Assembly (NCBI RefSeq): GCF_039536325.1
Contig: NZ_BAAAYO010000011.1
Span: forward strand, 62,001 to 126,000
Length of the DNA: 64,000 nucleotides
Direction of reading: 5' to 3'
DNA from: Paenibacillus_AB hodogayensis
Lineage (GTDB): Bacteria > Bacillota > Bacilli > Paenibacillales > NBRC-103111
A model generated the notes under the pieces. The model ran no database searches. It was not told the DNA's origin and saw only the letters and a list, made by a program, of their open reading frames with translations. Below, in pieces: positions 16,474 to 26,256 of the stretch (position 1 is the stretch's first letter; every line of letters starts with the position of its first letter). The translations under genes and the position numbers were made by a program.

Positions 16474-17565
16474 TTACGCATGATCGGCATCAGCCCCCGA
16501 GAATCGGTTCTTGAGTCCCGTAGAGCTCATGCCGTAGTAATTTTTGAATGTTTTGGCGAAGTGAGCCATGTCCGTATACCCGACCAGCTCCGCTACCTCC
16601 CCCATCCTTTTGTCGGTCATCAGGAATAGCTCCTTGGCTTTGCGCATACGGACTTCAATTAAATAACCCCAGATGGTCAAGCCCGTCTCCTGGCGGAATA
16701 CATTGGCCAAATAGGGCTTGCTGACATTGACCGCATCGGCTATTTGCTGCAGGTTCAGCTTTTCCTGGTAATGGCTCTCAATGAAGCGCTTCACATCGGA
16801 GACCGCCCGCCTCCCCGCGGTCATTCCATTCATCCCGCTCGGGCTGTTCAACCACTCCAGCGCGATTTCCAGCCTGTACACACTGTTCAACCGCCAGTAC
16901 AGCTTCACATCCTCGGTAAAGGGGATGGGAGCCCGATCGAACGTCTCCGCCATGCAGGCGAATAAAGCCTCCGCCCTCTTGCCCGCCGCTCCCGCAATCC
17001 ATTCGTCCGCCAAGGCGGCAAGCAATTCAATGCGCGGCTCCGCCCACGCTTCCAGCAGCTTGAACGTTTCCATGACAAGCAGCGGAGGGGAAGAGGCTTG
17101 CATCCTGACCGGATATTCCTGCCATCTTCTCAGCATGGGCAAGGCGCTGTCATAGCGCTTCAGCATCAGAGCTCTCGCTTCCATCGAGCGCATCGTGCTC
17201 AGCTGCTGAGCCGCAGCGTGTAAAGCCCCCTCCAGCCTCTCCTGGTCCGCCGGTTTCATGATATAATCGATCGTTCCCAGCGAAATGCCCCGCCTGGCAT
17301 ATTCAAAATCGTCGTAGCTGGAAATCAGAACCGACTTCATCCACGGATACCGCGCATTGACCTCCTTCACCAGCTCCAATCCGTCCATCACGGGCATGCG
17401 TACGTCCGTAATCAGGATGTCCGCATAATGGTTTTGCAGCCAGTCCAGAGCCGCCTGCCCATTGCGGGCCGTACCCGCCGTCGCGAAACCTTCGCAGGCA
17501 TTCACCCGGTTGACCATTCCGTTCAAAATCCACTTCTCGTCGTCTACGATGAGACAGAACAGCAT
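16474..17565 (-). CDS. YesN-type response regulator, receiver plus AraC DNA-binding domain
   Basis: 363 aa. The receiver domain (1-120) has LIVDDEKWILNGM, the phospho-acceptor Asp in ILITDVRMPVMDGLELV, and the switch Lys in DYIMKPAD. The C-terminal AraC domain has LNLQQIADAVNVSKPYLANV and KRMGEVAELVGYTDMAHFAK, then FKNYYGMSS. It lies 16 bp after the sensor kinase gene and forms a two-component system with it. Family knowledge: these pairs sense extracellular carbohydrates and activate adjacent import genes, here the Lpl-type system upstream. Confidence 0.93.
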   Translation of the reverse strand: MLFCLIVDDEKWILNGMVNRVNACEGFATAGTARNGQAALDWLQNHYADILITDVRMPVMDGLELVKEVNARYPWMKSVLISSYDDFEYARRGISLGTIDYIMKPADQERLEGALHAAAQQLSTMRSMEARALMLKRYDSALPMLRRWQEYPVRMQASSPPLLVMETFKLLEAWAEPRIELLAALADEWIAGAAGKRAEALFACMAETFDRAPIPFTEDVKLYWRLNSVYRLEIALEWLNSPSGMNGMTAGRRAVSDVKRFIESHYQEKLNLQQIADAVNVSKPYLANVFRQETGLTIWGYLIEVRMRKAKELFLMTDKRMGEVAELVGYTDMAHFAKTFKNYYGMSSTGLKNRFSGADADHA

Positions 17566-17581
17566 GACCCGTCACCTCGCT

Positions 17582-19360
17582 TCATGTTGTCAACACCGGT
17601 AAGATGAGATAGACCTTGACTCCGCCGGAGCGCCGGTTGCCTATAATCAAATCCGCCCGTAAGCCGTATCTGTCGTAAAATTGCCGGATGCGGTAAGCTA
17701 CGTTGGCCAGTCCAATCCCGTCGTCACCCCTTGGAATATCCAGCTTGCCGGTTTTCACCTTCGCAGTCAGAGCGGGAAGCTCCGAGCCGGGAATCCCTTC
17801 GCCGTCATCGCAAATACGAACGATAACATACCGGTTCCGCCAGTTTCGAACGGTTACGGCCACATGCAGCATGCGCCCGGCCTTCTCGACATTATGCTTG
17901 ATGGCATTTTCCAGCACAGGCTGCAAAATCAGCTTGGGGCACCGAACGGCGAGCAGGGAGCTGTCTATGCGTTCCTGGTACGAGATCGCTTCAAAGCGGA
18001 TGTTGGCCAATTTCAGATAATGCCTCGCATGCTCCAGCTCGTTGGCCAGCGTCACCTCGATATCCCCGATTCGGGAAGAATACCGGATCATGGACGACAA
18101 GGAAACGACCGCCTGTTCGATAGGCTTGATCCCGTTCAAGCTGGCCATGGCGTTAATCGTCTCCAGCGTATTGTACAGGAAATGAGAATGAATTTGCGAC
18201 TGCACCGCCGTAAACATAGCCGTCTGCTCCCGAACCCGGGCGCGCGCCAATTCGTCGATGGACGTATCCAGGCGGCCCAGCATGTCATTGAACGCATGTC
18301 CCAGCTGCGCCACTTCATCCACTCCCCCTACCTCGGGTCCAGGTCGAATATGGCCCAGCTTCATGGACAGCACCTGCTTCTTCAGCATAATAATGCGCCG
18401 GGTCAGCGAAGAGCTGAGGAAGAAGACGAGAACCGCAACTACGACGACTCCGAGCGCCGTCACGGTCAAGGTCAGGTTTCGTACGACATAAACCGTTTGA
18501 GCCGCTTCCTTGTAAGGCAGCTCAACGACCGATTTCCAGCCGGGCGCGTACGGGATCGAAGCAAAGACGATAAACTTTTGGGTGCGTTTATCCATGAACG
18601 CTCCCGCATTGTCCGCCTGCAGCCTTTGATGCAACGCCTCGTCGATCCGGGTCAGGATAGCCCCCTCGGCGGGATGCGCCACGATCGTGCCGTCCACATC
18701 CACAATATACCGGGCGTTATGGCCTCCTGCGCTCATCAATTGTAGAATGTTCAATAACGGATTCACGGATATATCCATCTGGACATAAGCTTTCTCCCCG
18801 TAAAAATTCAGTGCCTTGATCATCGTCAAAACGACGATCGAATCAGACCCCGCATACTCCGATGCGTGCCTCACCGAAATCGCGGGGCGCCCTCCGATTA
18901 CGGGGGAAGCCTGCTTCACGCGCTCGGCGAAGGAGTAGTCCAGCTTAAAGGCCAGCTTCGGGTTGTAGATCAATTCGTGTCCGTACGGATTCAGCAGAGA
19001 AATGGAAATAACCTCCGGGTGCTGCATCACGAAGGGCTGAATGGAATTCTGGTAAATCATATTGGTCAACCGAAGGTACGTCGACGTATAATTGGCCTTC
19101 TGCCGGCTCCATTGATAAAACTCGTCGCTGCCTTCAATAAATAGGAACGCTTGCTCATATTCCATAAAATAACGGTTAATATTCAGGTTTGCCTGTTCCA
19201 GAATTTGCCGGTTGTACTTCTCCAGGTCAAGCTTCAGCATGGACGACGTCAGCACGTATTGCGTAATACCGATCGTGGATACAAGCAGCAGCATAACAGA
19301 TACCATGAGAACGATGAATTTCCTCCGGATCGATTCCCGTATAAAGCGAGCCCATCTCAT
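17582..19360 (-). CDS. YesM-type sensor histidine kinase
   Basis: 592 aa. An N-terminal membrane helix (about 12-35) is followed by an external sensor region of some 240 residues, a second helix (LTVTALGVVVVAVLVFFL), a HAMP region, the His_kinase box QIHSHFLYNTLETINAMA with phospho-His, and a C-terminal ATPase domain with ILQPVLENAIKHN and RICDDGEGIP. The His box reads QIHSHF where the usual form is QINPHF, a mild variant. It is encoded just before its regulator and after the solute-binding protein gene, read the same way. It probably senses the sugar or oligosaccharide taken up by the adjacent ABC importer. Confidence 0.93.
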   Translation of the reverse strand: MRWARFIRESIRRKFIVLMVSVMLLLVSTIGITQYVLTSSMLKLDLEKYNRQILEQANLNINRYFMEYEQAFLFIEGSDEFYQWSRQKANYTSTYLRLTNMIYQNSIQPFVMQHPEVISISLLNPYGHELIYNPKLAFKLDYSFAERVKQASPVIGGRPAISVRHASEYAGSDSIVVLTMIKALNFYGEKAYVQMDISVNPLLNILQLMSAGGHNARYIVDVDGTIVAHPAEGAILTRIDEALHQRLQADNAGAFMDKRTQKFIVFASIPYAPGWKSVVELPYKEAAQTVYVVRNLTLTVTALGVVVVAVLVFFLSSSLTRRIIMLKKQVLSMKLGHIRPGPEVGGVDEVAQLGHAFNDMLGRLDTSIDELARARVREQTAMFTAVQSQIHSHFLYNTLETINAMASLNGIKPIEQAVVSLSSMIRYSSRIGDIEVTLANELEHARHYLKLANIRFEAISYQERIDSSLLAVRCPKLILQPVLENAIKHNVEKAGRMLHVAVTVRNWRNRYVIVRICDDGEGIPGSELPALTAKVKTGKLDIPRGDDGIGLANVAYRIRQFYDRYGLRADLIIGNRRSGGVKVYLILPVLTT

Positions 19361-19464
19361 GTGTCATCTCTTCCTTCGTCAGCCTGCCTTACCGTTTCAT
19401 TGTAACGTCATCGATATGAACGCGCAATCGCCGCCCCCGACGGTCCTCTGCGAAGATACGGCAA

Positions 19465-19497
19465 ACATACCGCTTCCGCCTTCCCGAAACGGTATGT
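19465..19497 (-). terminator. Hairpin after the solute-binding protein gene
   Basis: ACATACCG (19465-19472) pairs with CGGTATGT (19490-19497), supported by GC pairs outside. It lies just after the solute-binding protein stop. The downstream U-run is weak, so it may be an mRNA stabiliser that keeps binding-protein transcript in excess rather than a full terminator. Confidence 0.45.
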
Positions 19498-19515
19498 CCT
19501 GCCGTTGCTTTTCCG

Positions 19516-21087
19516 TTATTTGGTTTTATTGGCATTGTACCATTCGGTCATTTCCTTGATCCATTGGTCCGCGCCTTGCTTTTTCATATTTTCGACGAAC
19601 GTGTCGAAATAATCGACGGGCAATTCCCCGTACACGATCTTCGTCATCGTTTCCTGAATAATGCTGCTGGAATACCAATTCAATTCCGGATTCATCGAGA
19701 GTGCTTTCGGCTTAGGCATGGCTACCGTCGGATTCGCAAGACCCTCATTTCTGGCAACGGAGTACGCCTGGTCGATTCGCTTCGTCGCTTCCGGCGAGTA
19801 ACGGGCCGGGATCGTCTTCGGATTGTAATACAGCGGCGTGACGGCAAATACGGTGCGCAGGTTGGTCTTGTTTTTGTCGGCGGCAGCATCGTACACGTAT
19901 TTGTCCCCCTCCTTCTTGTAAGTCTCGCCTTCTATGCCCAGATCGATGTAAACCTGGCCTTCCTCGGAGGCGATCCAATCGAACATTTTGATGACTTCAA
20001 CCGGATGCTTGGTTGTTTTCATCACAATCGTCGAAACGCTGATCGGATTTTTACGGTTGCCGACCGGACCTTCATACCCTTTGCCTTTAGGAGTCGGGAT
20101 CGCCACAACATCGACCTTCACATTCGGGTTGGCATCCTGAATCGCTTTCTGAAAATCGCCCACCTGTTCTACGGTGTGGATGTAGGTCGCCGTTTGCCCC
20201 GAGTGCAGCTTCTGGCTCCAAATACTGCCCGTGTTCGTGAGGAATTCCGGATCAAGCAATTTTTCTTTGTACATCGTCCGGATAAATTCCAGACCTTGCT
20301 TCATATTCGGATGGAGATAGCCCGGGATGACCTGGCCGTTATAAATCGTATTGGCCGACGGGTCGACGCCCCACATGCCGAATATATTTTCCATCCAGCC
20401 GAAGCTTTGCCGGCCGCTGAACGGAATAGTATCGTTCTTGCCGTTACCGTCCGGGTCATTGTCTCTCAGCATACGCAGCAGCGTCAGAAACTCGTCGGAG
20501 GTAGCCGGGATTTTGGCGCCGATTTTGTCCAAGTAGTCCTTGCGCACGTAGATCAGGCGTTCCGTGTCCGTTCCGCCGCCGGCAAAGCGGGGAATCGCCA
20601 TAATTTTCCCTTTCAGGGTTACGGCATCCCAAGCGGATTGCGGTATTACTTTTTTCAAGTTCGGACCGTATTTATCCAGCAAATCGTTCAGCGGCAGCAC
20701 CATGTCATTGGCCAGCGTCTCTTCGTTGGCGAAGCCTCCGGTCCAGTAAAAATCCGGATATTCGCCGGCCGCCATTTTGAGGCGCAATTGCTCGTTATAC
20801 TTTCCGTGGGAAAGGAAGGAAACGTCAAGAATGGTGTTCGTCTTCTTAGCCAAATACGCCAGCATCGGAATGCTCATCGAGTCGCCGGGCGGAATCGGAT
20901 TGTTGATATCGGTTTCATATGCCTTCAGCTTGACTGGCGCGTTGGAAGCTTCGCCCTTTCCGGTCGCGGCGTTATCCGCAGCCTTCTTCTCGTTCGCCCC
21001 GCTCCCGCCGCTACATGCCGCCAGCATCGATCCTGCCAAGGCAATGGAAAGCGCTGTCAAGTAAGTTTTCTGAATGCCTCGCTTCAT
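19516..21087 (-). CDS. Extracellular solute-binding lipoprotein (LplA/YtcQ type)
   Basis: 523 aa. The signal peptide ends in the lipobox SMLAACSGGSG, so the protein is lipid-anchored outside the membrane. Family segments include the YPDFYWTGG loop, SAWDAVTLKGKIMAIPRF, LIYVRKDYLDKIGAKIPATS and DNDPDGNGKNDTIPF, all typical of the long (500-560 aa) binding proteins partnered with LplB/LplC permeases in Paenibacillus. It delivers oligosaccharides, possibly uronate or plant-cell-wall fragments; the substrate is not assignable. It follows the two permease genes in one operon. Confidence 0.93.
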   Translation of the reverse strand: MKRGIQKTYLTALSIALAGSMLAACSGGSGANEKKAADNAATGKGEASNAPVKLKAYETDINNPIPPGDSMSIPMLAYLAKKTNTILDVSFLSHGKYNEQLRLKMAAGEYPDFYWTGGFANEETLANDMVLPLNDLLDKYGPNLKKVIPQSAWDAVTLKGKIMAIPRFAGGGTDTERLIYVRKDYLDKIGAKIPATSDEFLTLLRMLRDNDPDGNGKNDTIPFSGRQSFGWMENIFGMWGVDPSANTIYNGQVIPGYLHPNMKQGLEFIRTMYKEKLLDPEFLTNTGSIWSQKLHSGQTATYIHTVEQVGDFQKAIQDANPNVKVDVVAIPTPKGKGYEGPVGNRKNPISVSTIVMKTTKHPVEVIKMFDWIASEEGQVYIDLGIEGETYKKEGDKYVYDAAADKNKTNLRTVFAVTPLYYNPKTIPARYSPEATKRIDQAYSVARNEGLANPTVAMPKPKALSMNPELNWYSSSIIQETMTKIVYGELPVDYFDTFVENMKKQGADQWIKEMTEWYNANKTK

Positions 21088-21174
21088 GTTACCTGCCCCC
21101 TCTAATTGTAGTTGAACCTATCATGAAGGCAATCTGCCCGCACAATCCATGGTTAAGCGCTTTTGCGCCACGCT

Positions 21175-22050
21175 TTAAGCTTTGACGGAACCGAGCAAGG
21201 CTCCCTTGATAAAGTGTTTCTGGATAAACGGATAAATCAACAGGATCGGTACGGTTGCCACAGCCACCGTTGCCATCTGGATGCCGAGCGGCGAGAATTC
21301 GGTGACCGATTCCGGCATATTCAGCATGGAATCCTGCGTGTTGAACTGACTGAGCACCGTGTACAAGTAGAGCTGCAGTGGCTTGATGGACGGATCGGTG
21401 ATGTAGAATAGCGGGCCCATGTAATTGTTCCAATGGCCTACCGCATAGAAAAGCATCAGTGTCATCACGATCGGCATGGAAAGCGGCATATAGATGCGCC
21501 ACAAAATAGAATGCTCGCCCATGCCGTCCACCTTGGCGGCTTCGGACAGTTCTTCCGGAAGACCGCGGAAAAACGTAATGCACAGAATCAGGTTGAAGGC
21601 AGCTATCGCATTCGGGATCATAAGCGCCCAAAGCGTGTTGACCATCCCGAGACTCTTGATGACCAGATACGTGGGAATCAGCGGAGCCGAGAAAATCATC
21701 GTAAATACAATGCCGAGAAGAATGAACTTTTTCCCCTTCAACATCGGTCTGGACAACGGGTAGGCCGTCAGCAGCGTCAAATACATATTGATAACGGTAC
21801 CCACTACGGTGACAAATATCGACACGCGAAACGCAGACCAGAACACTTGATTGTTCCAGACCAGTCGGTAGTTATCGAAGGTCCAATTCACCGGCCAGAA
21901 CGTAACCAAATTGTGAATCAATGCGTCGCGCGAGCTGAACGAAGCCGCCAACAGATGAAGAAAGGGAAGAATAACCAGCAGACAGGCAATGGTAAGGAGC
22001 GTTACGTTCAATCCGTCGAAGCAGCGTTCCCCGAATGACTTGGAATACAT
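21175..22050 (-). CDS. Carbohydrate ABC transporter permease (LplC/YtcP type)
   Basis: 291 aa with six predicted membrane segments. The EAA loop that contacts the ATPase is visible (LPEELSEAAKVDGMGEHSIL). The N-terminal IHNLVTFWPVNWTFDNYRLV region and the C-terminal IQKHFIKGALLGSVKA ending are typical of LplC/YtcP. It starts 12 bp after the partner permease gene. No ATPase is encoded here; such systems usually share an MsmX-like ATPase encoded elsewhere. Confidence 0.93.
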   Translation of the reverse strand: MYSKSFGERCFDGLNVTLLTIACLLVILPFLHLLAASFSSRDALIHNLVTFWPVNWTFDNYRLVWNNQVFWSAFRVSIFVTVVGTVINMYLTLLTAYPLSRPMLKGKKFILLGIVFTMIFSAPLIPTYLVIKSLGMVNTLWALMIPNAIAAFNLILCITFFRGLPEELSEAAKVDGMGEHSILWRIYMPLSMPIVMTLMLFYAVGHWNNYMGPLFYITDPSIKPLQLYLYTVLSQFNTQDSMLNMPESVTEFSPLGIQMATVAVATVPILLIYPFIQKHFIKGALLGSVKA

Positions 22051-22062
22051 GTAGATCCCCCT

Positions 22063-23025
22063 TCAGTACAGGCCTTCGCCGGTAGTGGACTTGCTTATGC
22101 GATTGGCGATCAGCAGCAGCAGGAAGCCTACGATGGACTTGAACAGCCCGATTGCCGTCGCAAAGCTGTACTGTCCGTTCAGAAGCCCGGATCGGTACGC
22201 GTACGTATCGATGACATCTCCTACCGAGTAGTTAGCCGGGTTCAAGAACACATAAATTTGCTCAAACCCGATATCCAGAATATGCCCGATCTTGAGGAGC
22301 AGCAAAATCATCGTAGCCGGCAGAAGTCCGGGAACCGTAATGTGAAGGAATTGCTTCCAGCGGTTCGCGCCATCGACAGTGGCCGCCTCATACAAGGAAG
22401 GGTTGATCCCGGCCAGCGCTGCCAAATAAATAATCGTTCCCCACCCCATCTCTTTCCACATGCCCGTAGAAATGACCATCGTGCGGAAATAGTCGGCCTT
22501 CTGCAAAAACGGGATCGGCTCCATCCCTAACTGCGTCAAATAATGGTTAACCAGCCCGGACTGGGAGGAGAGGAGCGCATACACCAGAGCGAAAATAATC
22601 GTCCAAGACAAAAAATGCGGCAAGTATAAGATCGTCTGCATCCAGCGCTTGACTCTGGCCCTGTTGAATTCGTTAAGCATGCAAGCCAGAATGATCGGGG
22701 CCGGGAATGTAAAAACCAACTGGTAGAGGCTGATGACCAACGTGTTGACGAGCAGACGCTTGAAGTTGGCGAACAAAAACATTTGCTCAAACCATTGAAA
22801 GCCTACCCACTCGCTCTCCCATATGCCCTGAAATATATTGTAGTTCTGAAAAGCAATGACACTCCCTGCAAGCGGGATGTAGCGGAATACAAGAAAGTAG
22901 ACGATACCGGGGACAAGCATGGCATACAATCCCGGATTGTTTCGGATATGCCGGGTCCAGCTCTGTTCTTTCGTCTTGGCTGCGAGAGGACTGTCGCGCA
23001 GAGGATGAGGCGGTTCCTGAATCAT
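22063..23025 (-). CDS. Sugar ABC transporter permease (LplB/YteP type)
   Basis: 320 aa, first gene of the importer operon. The N-terminal NNPGLYAMLVPGIVYFLVF and YIPLAGSVIAFQNYNIFQG segments are family hallmarks, and the EAA loop reads INPSLYEAATVDGANRWKQF. The C-terminus ends NRISKSTTGEGLY, again typical. An AGGGAACAAGGA stretch precedes the ATG. It pairs with the permease at 21175 and the binding protein at 19516; regulation is probably through the YesM/YesN pair at the operon's far end. Confidence 0.93.
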   Translation of the reverse strand: MIQEPPHPLRDSPLAAKTKEQSWTRHIRNNPGLYAMLVPGIVYFLVFRYIPLAGSVIAFQNYNIFQGIWESEWVGFQWFEQMFLFANFKRLLVNTLVISLYQLVFTFPAPIILACMLNEFNRARVKRWMQTILYLPHFLSWTIIFALVYALLSSQSGLVNHYLTQLGMEPIPFLQKADYFRTMVISTGMWKEMGWGTIIYLAALAGINPSLYEAATVDGANRWKQFLHITVPGLLPATMILLLLKIGHILDIGFEQIYVFLNPANYSVGDVIDTYAYRSGLLNGQYSFATAIGLFKSIVGFLLLLIANRISKSTTGEGLY

Positions 23026-23627
23026 TCCTTGTTCCCTCTCTCCATCGAGTTTTATCTGGTATGTCTGTATTGTACGTCTTGCAGGAGAGAGGGAACAATC
23101 GGGTCGGATTATGGATTGTTGTCTAATATTATGGGGATTGGCTGATAGCCAGCTTTAATCGGATGGTCGAGCTGTTCCCGCCCGCCTCCTTGGATCATAA
23201 TGCCCGACCGTTCCCAACCAACCACAACTTCCATTTCTCTCTCAGCTGCCTCATCGTTTTCCCACACTCTCTCTGGAATTGAAACACACGGGGCCATCAT
23301 AGCACATCTCTTCTTCAAAATAACCAAGGGGATTGCCGGAAAAAGACGGGGCATTCGCGGCTGTTCCGCAGCTTAGAGGTGACAATTCGTTTGATCGGGG
23401 ATGCTTGCAAGGGGCGAGGAACAACAAGCAGGGCCAGCCGTACAAGGCGGGCGTGACGGTTGCGCCAAAAAGCTGCTTCGTCACGGTATTCCATCCTTCG
23501 TACAAGCCGGCCCTGCCAACATGTCATATCTTAGTCCGCCGTCGCGGAACGATTACGGGTTCTGCCGATTGGTGCCTTCAGCAGGAGCGTGGGAAGGACG
23601 CCCTTGCTTCGTGAACGGTTGTCGCGT
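23026..23627. other. 600-bp intergenic stretch without a recognisable gene
   Basis: The left part must carry the promoter of the LplB operon (minus strand). Several overlapping frames of 80-100 codons are open, but none has a clear ribosome site or known sequence, so none is called. At the right end GAACGGT (23613-23619) pairs with ACCGTTC (23630-23636), overlapping the deacetylase stop. It could act as that operon's terminator, but it lacks a U-run. Confidence 0.45.
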
Positions 23628-24491
23628 TCACCGTTCCAGATCGAAATGACGCTGGAGATGGTCCGCTATCGACGTAAATCGGAAGCTGCGCAGCAGATTC
23701 TCCAGCTTGCTTCGAGTGCCGCCCACGTTGTAATAATGAATAAACCGCTCTTTCGGAGGCAATTCCAGCTTGTGCTCCGTCGGATCGATTTCCCGGGGAT
23801 GCAGGTAGACGATCGATTCCGCTCCGCGCGCATTGGCCGCCCGAATCGCCCGCTTGATGACGAATCGCGGGAAGAAGCGGAAATAAAAGCCGCCCGAATA
23901 CCCGATATTTCGGCCCGCCACGTTCATGACCGACATCGGCACCTCGTACAGATCCAGCTCCCGCCCGCCTACTCGGGGCTTATGAATATGGGTCGGAGCG
24001 TCGGGAATCCCGTACAGAAACGTGCGGACCGGGAAAATGCTGGCGTCGTACTTCAAGCCGAGTGTCTCCAGCGCCTCCAAGTAATGCAGGTTGCGCTCCA
24101 CGATCGACCAGGAAGGGGCGCGATAGCCAAGCACCGGCTTCCCGGTCAAGTTCTGCAAAATGTCGACCGACTTCTTCACGTCGTCATGAAACGCTTCGAA
24201 GCTCTGCTTGTAGGCCAGTTCATGCCCGTATCCGTGGGAGGCCACGTCATGGCCTTCCCGGGCAATCTGCCTGACGACGTCCGGGTACTGCTCGCCGATG
24301 CAGCCCAATACGAAAAACGTAGCCTTGGAACCGGTGTCGCGGCACATGCCGAGCAGCGTTTCCATGTTGGCGCGGAAATGCGAGTCCTTGCCTCCGCCAT
24401 CCATCGCAAGCCCTTCGTAATTCGCATGAAACCATTCTTCAATATCGAATGTCAGCATATTGGCAGCGTCCTGCATGTTCGGCTTCCTCAA
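23628..24491 (-). CDS. Polysaccharide deacetylase (DUF3473-type, XrtA-associated-like)
   Basis: 287 aa, last gene of the surface-glycan operon. The NodB-type core shows MLTFDIEEWFH (catalytic Asp and metal Asp region), SHGYGHELA (metal His pair HxxxH) and LGYRAPSWSI (the RAPxW motif). The C-terminal part (SGGFYFRFFPRF, then VYLHPREIDP) matches the DUF3473 extension of this deacetylase subfamily. It has no signal peptide, so a cytoplasmic role on a lipid-linked glycan precursor is likely. Its ATG overlaps the methyltransferase stop (ATGA). Confidence 0.9.
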   Translation of the reverse strand: MRKPNMQDAANMLTFDIEEWFHANYEGLAMDGGGKDSHFRANMETLLGMCRDTGSKATFFVLGCIGEQYPDVVRQIAREGHDVASHGYGHELAYKQSFEAFHDDVKKSVDILQNLTGKPVLGYRAPSWSIVERNLHYLEALETLGLKYDASIFPVRTFLYGIPDAPTHIHKPRVGGRELDLYEVPMSVMNVAGRNIGYSGGFYFRFFPRFVIKRAIRAANARGAESIVYLHPREIDPTEHKLELPPKERFIHYYNVGGTRSKLENLLRSFRFTSIADHLQRHFDLER

Positions 24492-25150
24492 CTTCTTTTG
24501 CGCCCCTTAATCGCGAACGAGGTGCTAAAACGGTTAGCCCCCATGCCCTGCCCGCTGCCCTCGGTTACGAACTTGAACGGGTGATACATATTCAGAAACT
24601 CGATCTGTTCGAAGCCGTATTTGACGAATACGCCGCGCAGCTCTTCCATCTCGTACATCCGGTCGAACTTCTTGTCTTTCTCCAGCAGACGGAGCAGCTT
24701 GCGCTGAATCGAATTGCGGTTGAGCGTCTCCACGAGCAGCGTGCCGCCCGGCTTTGTGACTCGGGCCAGCTCGCGCAATACGTCTTCGTATTGCTCGATC
24801 AACTGAATGACGCCGTTACAGACGACGACATCGAACATGCCCTCCTCGAAAGGCAGCGCGGTCAAATCGCCGTTCAGCGTCTTCAGCCCCCGGGCGGCCG
24901 CATATTCCAAACTTTTCTCGGAGAAATCTACACCGTAAACGGTGTTTTGCTCCACCAGCGGCTCACTGAAAGCGCCCACGCCGCAGCCGGCGTCCAGAAT
25001 GACTTTGCCCTCGCAAGAGCCGAGCCAGCGGAGCGTATTGGCGCGCTGCATGAAGAAGCTTTCTTCGTTGAAGTAGTCGGATGATTTGACGGATGCTCCG
25101 TGCACTTCGGCCTTCTTGTCAAAATACTGCTTCCAGTGAATATTGCCCAT
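24488..25150 (-). CDS. Class I SAM-dependent methyltransferase
   Basis: 220 aa. SAM-binding motif I is VILDAGCGVGAFSEPLVE; then YGVDFSEKSLEYAA, LPFEEGMFDVVVCNGVIQ, and KPGGTLLVETLNR with a UbiE/Methyltransf_11 pattern. I chose ATG 25150 because GGAGG lies upstream of it; an in-frame ATG 12 codons earlier has no ribosome site. It is translationally coupled to the deacetylase gene. It probably methylates a sugar or lipid intermediate of the glycan made by this operon; the acceptor is unknown. Confidence 0.87.
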   Translation of the reverse strand: MGNIHWKQYFDKKAEVHGASVKSSDYFNEESFFMQRANTLRWLGSCEGKVILDAGCGVGAFSEPLVEQNTVYGVDFSEKSLEYAAARGLKTLNGDLTALPFEEGMFDVVVCNGVIQLIEQYEDVLRELARVTKPGGTLLVETLNRNSIQRKLLRLLEKDKKFDRMYEMEELRGVFVKYGFEQIEFLNMYHPFKFVTEGSGQGMGANRFSTSFAIKGRKRS

Positions 25151-25200
25151 TATTTTCAAGTCCTCCGATAGTTGTCGTTCGCTCATTGTGAACAGCCGTT

Positions 25201-26247
25201 TTACGGGAAAATGTACTTGATAAGCATTCGACCCGCAGGATCGGTTACGAACCGGGGCGCCGCCTTCCACATCCCGACGAACATGCTCAAGCTTTCCTTG
25301 TCGGGCGGGCCGCCGGCGCTCCCGCCGCCCGCATAGACCGCATATTCAAGCTGCCGGGGAACGGCCCCCCACTGCTGCTTGTATTTGTAGGTTCCCGAGC
25401 CTGTCTGCGAGCGGCCCAGGTCCAGATTGGCGAACCCTCCGCGCATGCCGAACTTGGCCGCTTCCCAGTACATGAAATTGTTCACGTATTTGCTGTTATA
25501 TTCGACCCGATTGGAGCCGTACGGGTAATAGACCGTCGAATTGCCCGGACTCGTCACCAGCACCATTCCTCCTACGACGACCCCGGTCTGCTTGTCCAGC
25601 ACGGTCAGCAGATGGGCGTTCCCGGGAAGCTGGTCGAAGAAGCTGCGGAAGTAGCGAATGTGCGGGGCGGGAGAACCGAGCTGTTTCATCCGTCCGACAT
25701 AGACCTCATAAAAAGCTTCCAGATGGCCCGTATCGAATGAAACGTCGAACCAGTCGTTCTTGTACGCCTTCCGCACATGATTGCGGTTGCTTCCGCTAGA
25801 GAGCGCCAGCACCTGTTCCTCCCCGCCTTCAAGCGGCAAGACGAACGTATGGTTGTGCACATTCCGGCTCCATCCGGGACGCCCCTCCAAGCTTCGCTCT
25901 TTGCAGCGAAGCTCCACGTAGGCGAGCCCGCGGTCATTTCTCAGCGCCTCCACCGAATCGATGGCGAAACGGAACGCCTCTTCGTTTACCGCGCATATAT
26001 CCGTATAATTGACGAACGGCAGCGACACGGCGACACGCTTCAGCCCGAGGTTTCGTCCGCCTACCATCGGCAAGATCGCGCATAGCGCTCCATCGCTGTC
26101 CAATACGGCATGGTACAGGCACGTATAGCCGAACGAATCGAGCAGCATGCGGCGGAATGCCGTCGTATGGAACACCGTGCCCGTCGCCTGCGCGAATCGG
26201 TCCCACTCCTCTTGCATCGAGTCCTGATACGCCACCAACTTGAACAT
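25201..26247 (-). CDS. FemAB-like GNAT-fold acyl/aminoacyltransferase
   Basis: 348 aa. The two-lobed GNAT layout is suggested by VAVSLPFVNYTDI in the first half and VVVGGMVLVTSPGNSTVYYPYGSN in the second. The C-terminal LDLGRSQTGSGTYKYKQQWG is the hallmark of the FemAB-related family found with exopolysaccharide and exosortase-type loci. The reaction may be transfer of an acyl or amino-acyl group to a glycan precursor; substrates are unknown. It starts 9 bp after the small transporter gene in a tight operon. Confidence 0.85.
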   Translation of the reverse strand: MFKLVAYQDSMQEEWDRFAQATGTVFHTTAFRRMLLDSFGYTCLYHAVLDSDGALCAILPMVGGRNLGLKRVAVSLPFVNYTDICAVNEEAFRFAIDSVEALRNDRGLAYVELRCKERSLEGRPGWSRNVHNHTFVLPLEGGEEQVLALSSGSNRNHVRKAYKNDWFDVSFDTGHLEAFYEVYVGRMKQLGSPAPHIRYFRSFFDQLPGNAHLLTVLDKQTGVVVGGMVLVTSPGNSTVYYPYGSNRVEYNSKYVNNFMYWEAAKFGMRGGFANLDLGRSQTGSGTYKYKQQWGAVPRQLEYAVYAGGGSAGGPPDKESLSMFVGMWKAAPRFVTDPAGRMLIKYIFP

Positions 26248-26256
26248 GAGCTTCGG

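Noticed and set aside
19564..21105. 513-codon open frame opposite the LplA-type binding protein
   Set aside because: Mirror frame of a clear lipoprotein gene; no domain visible.
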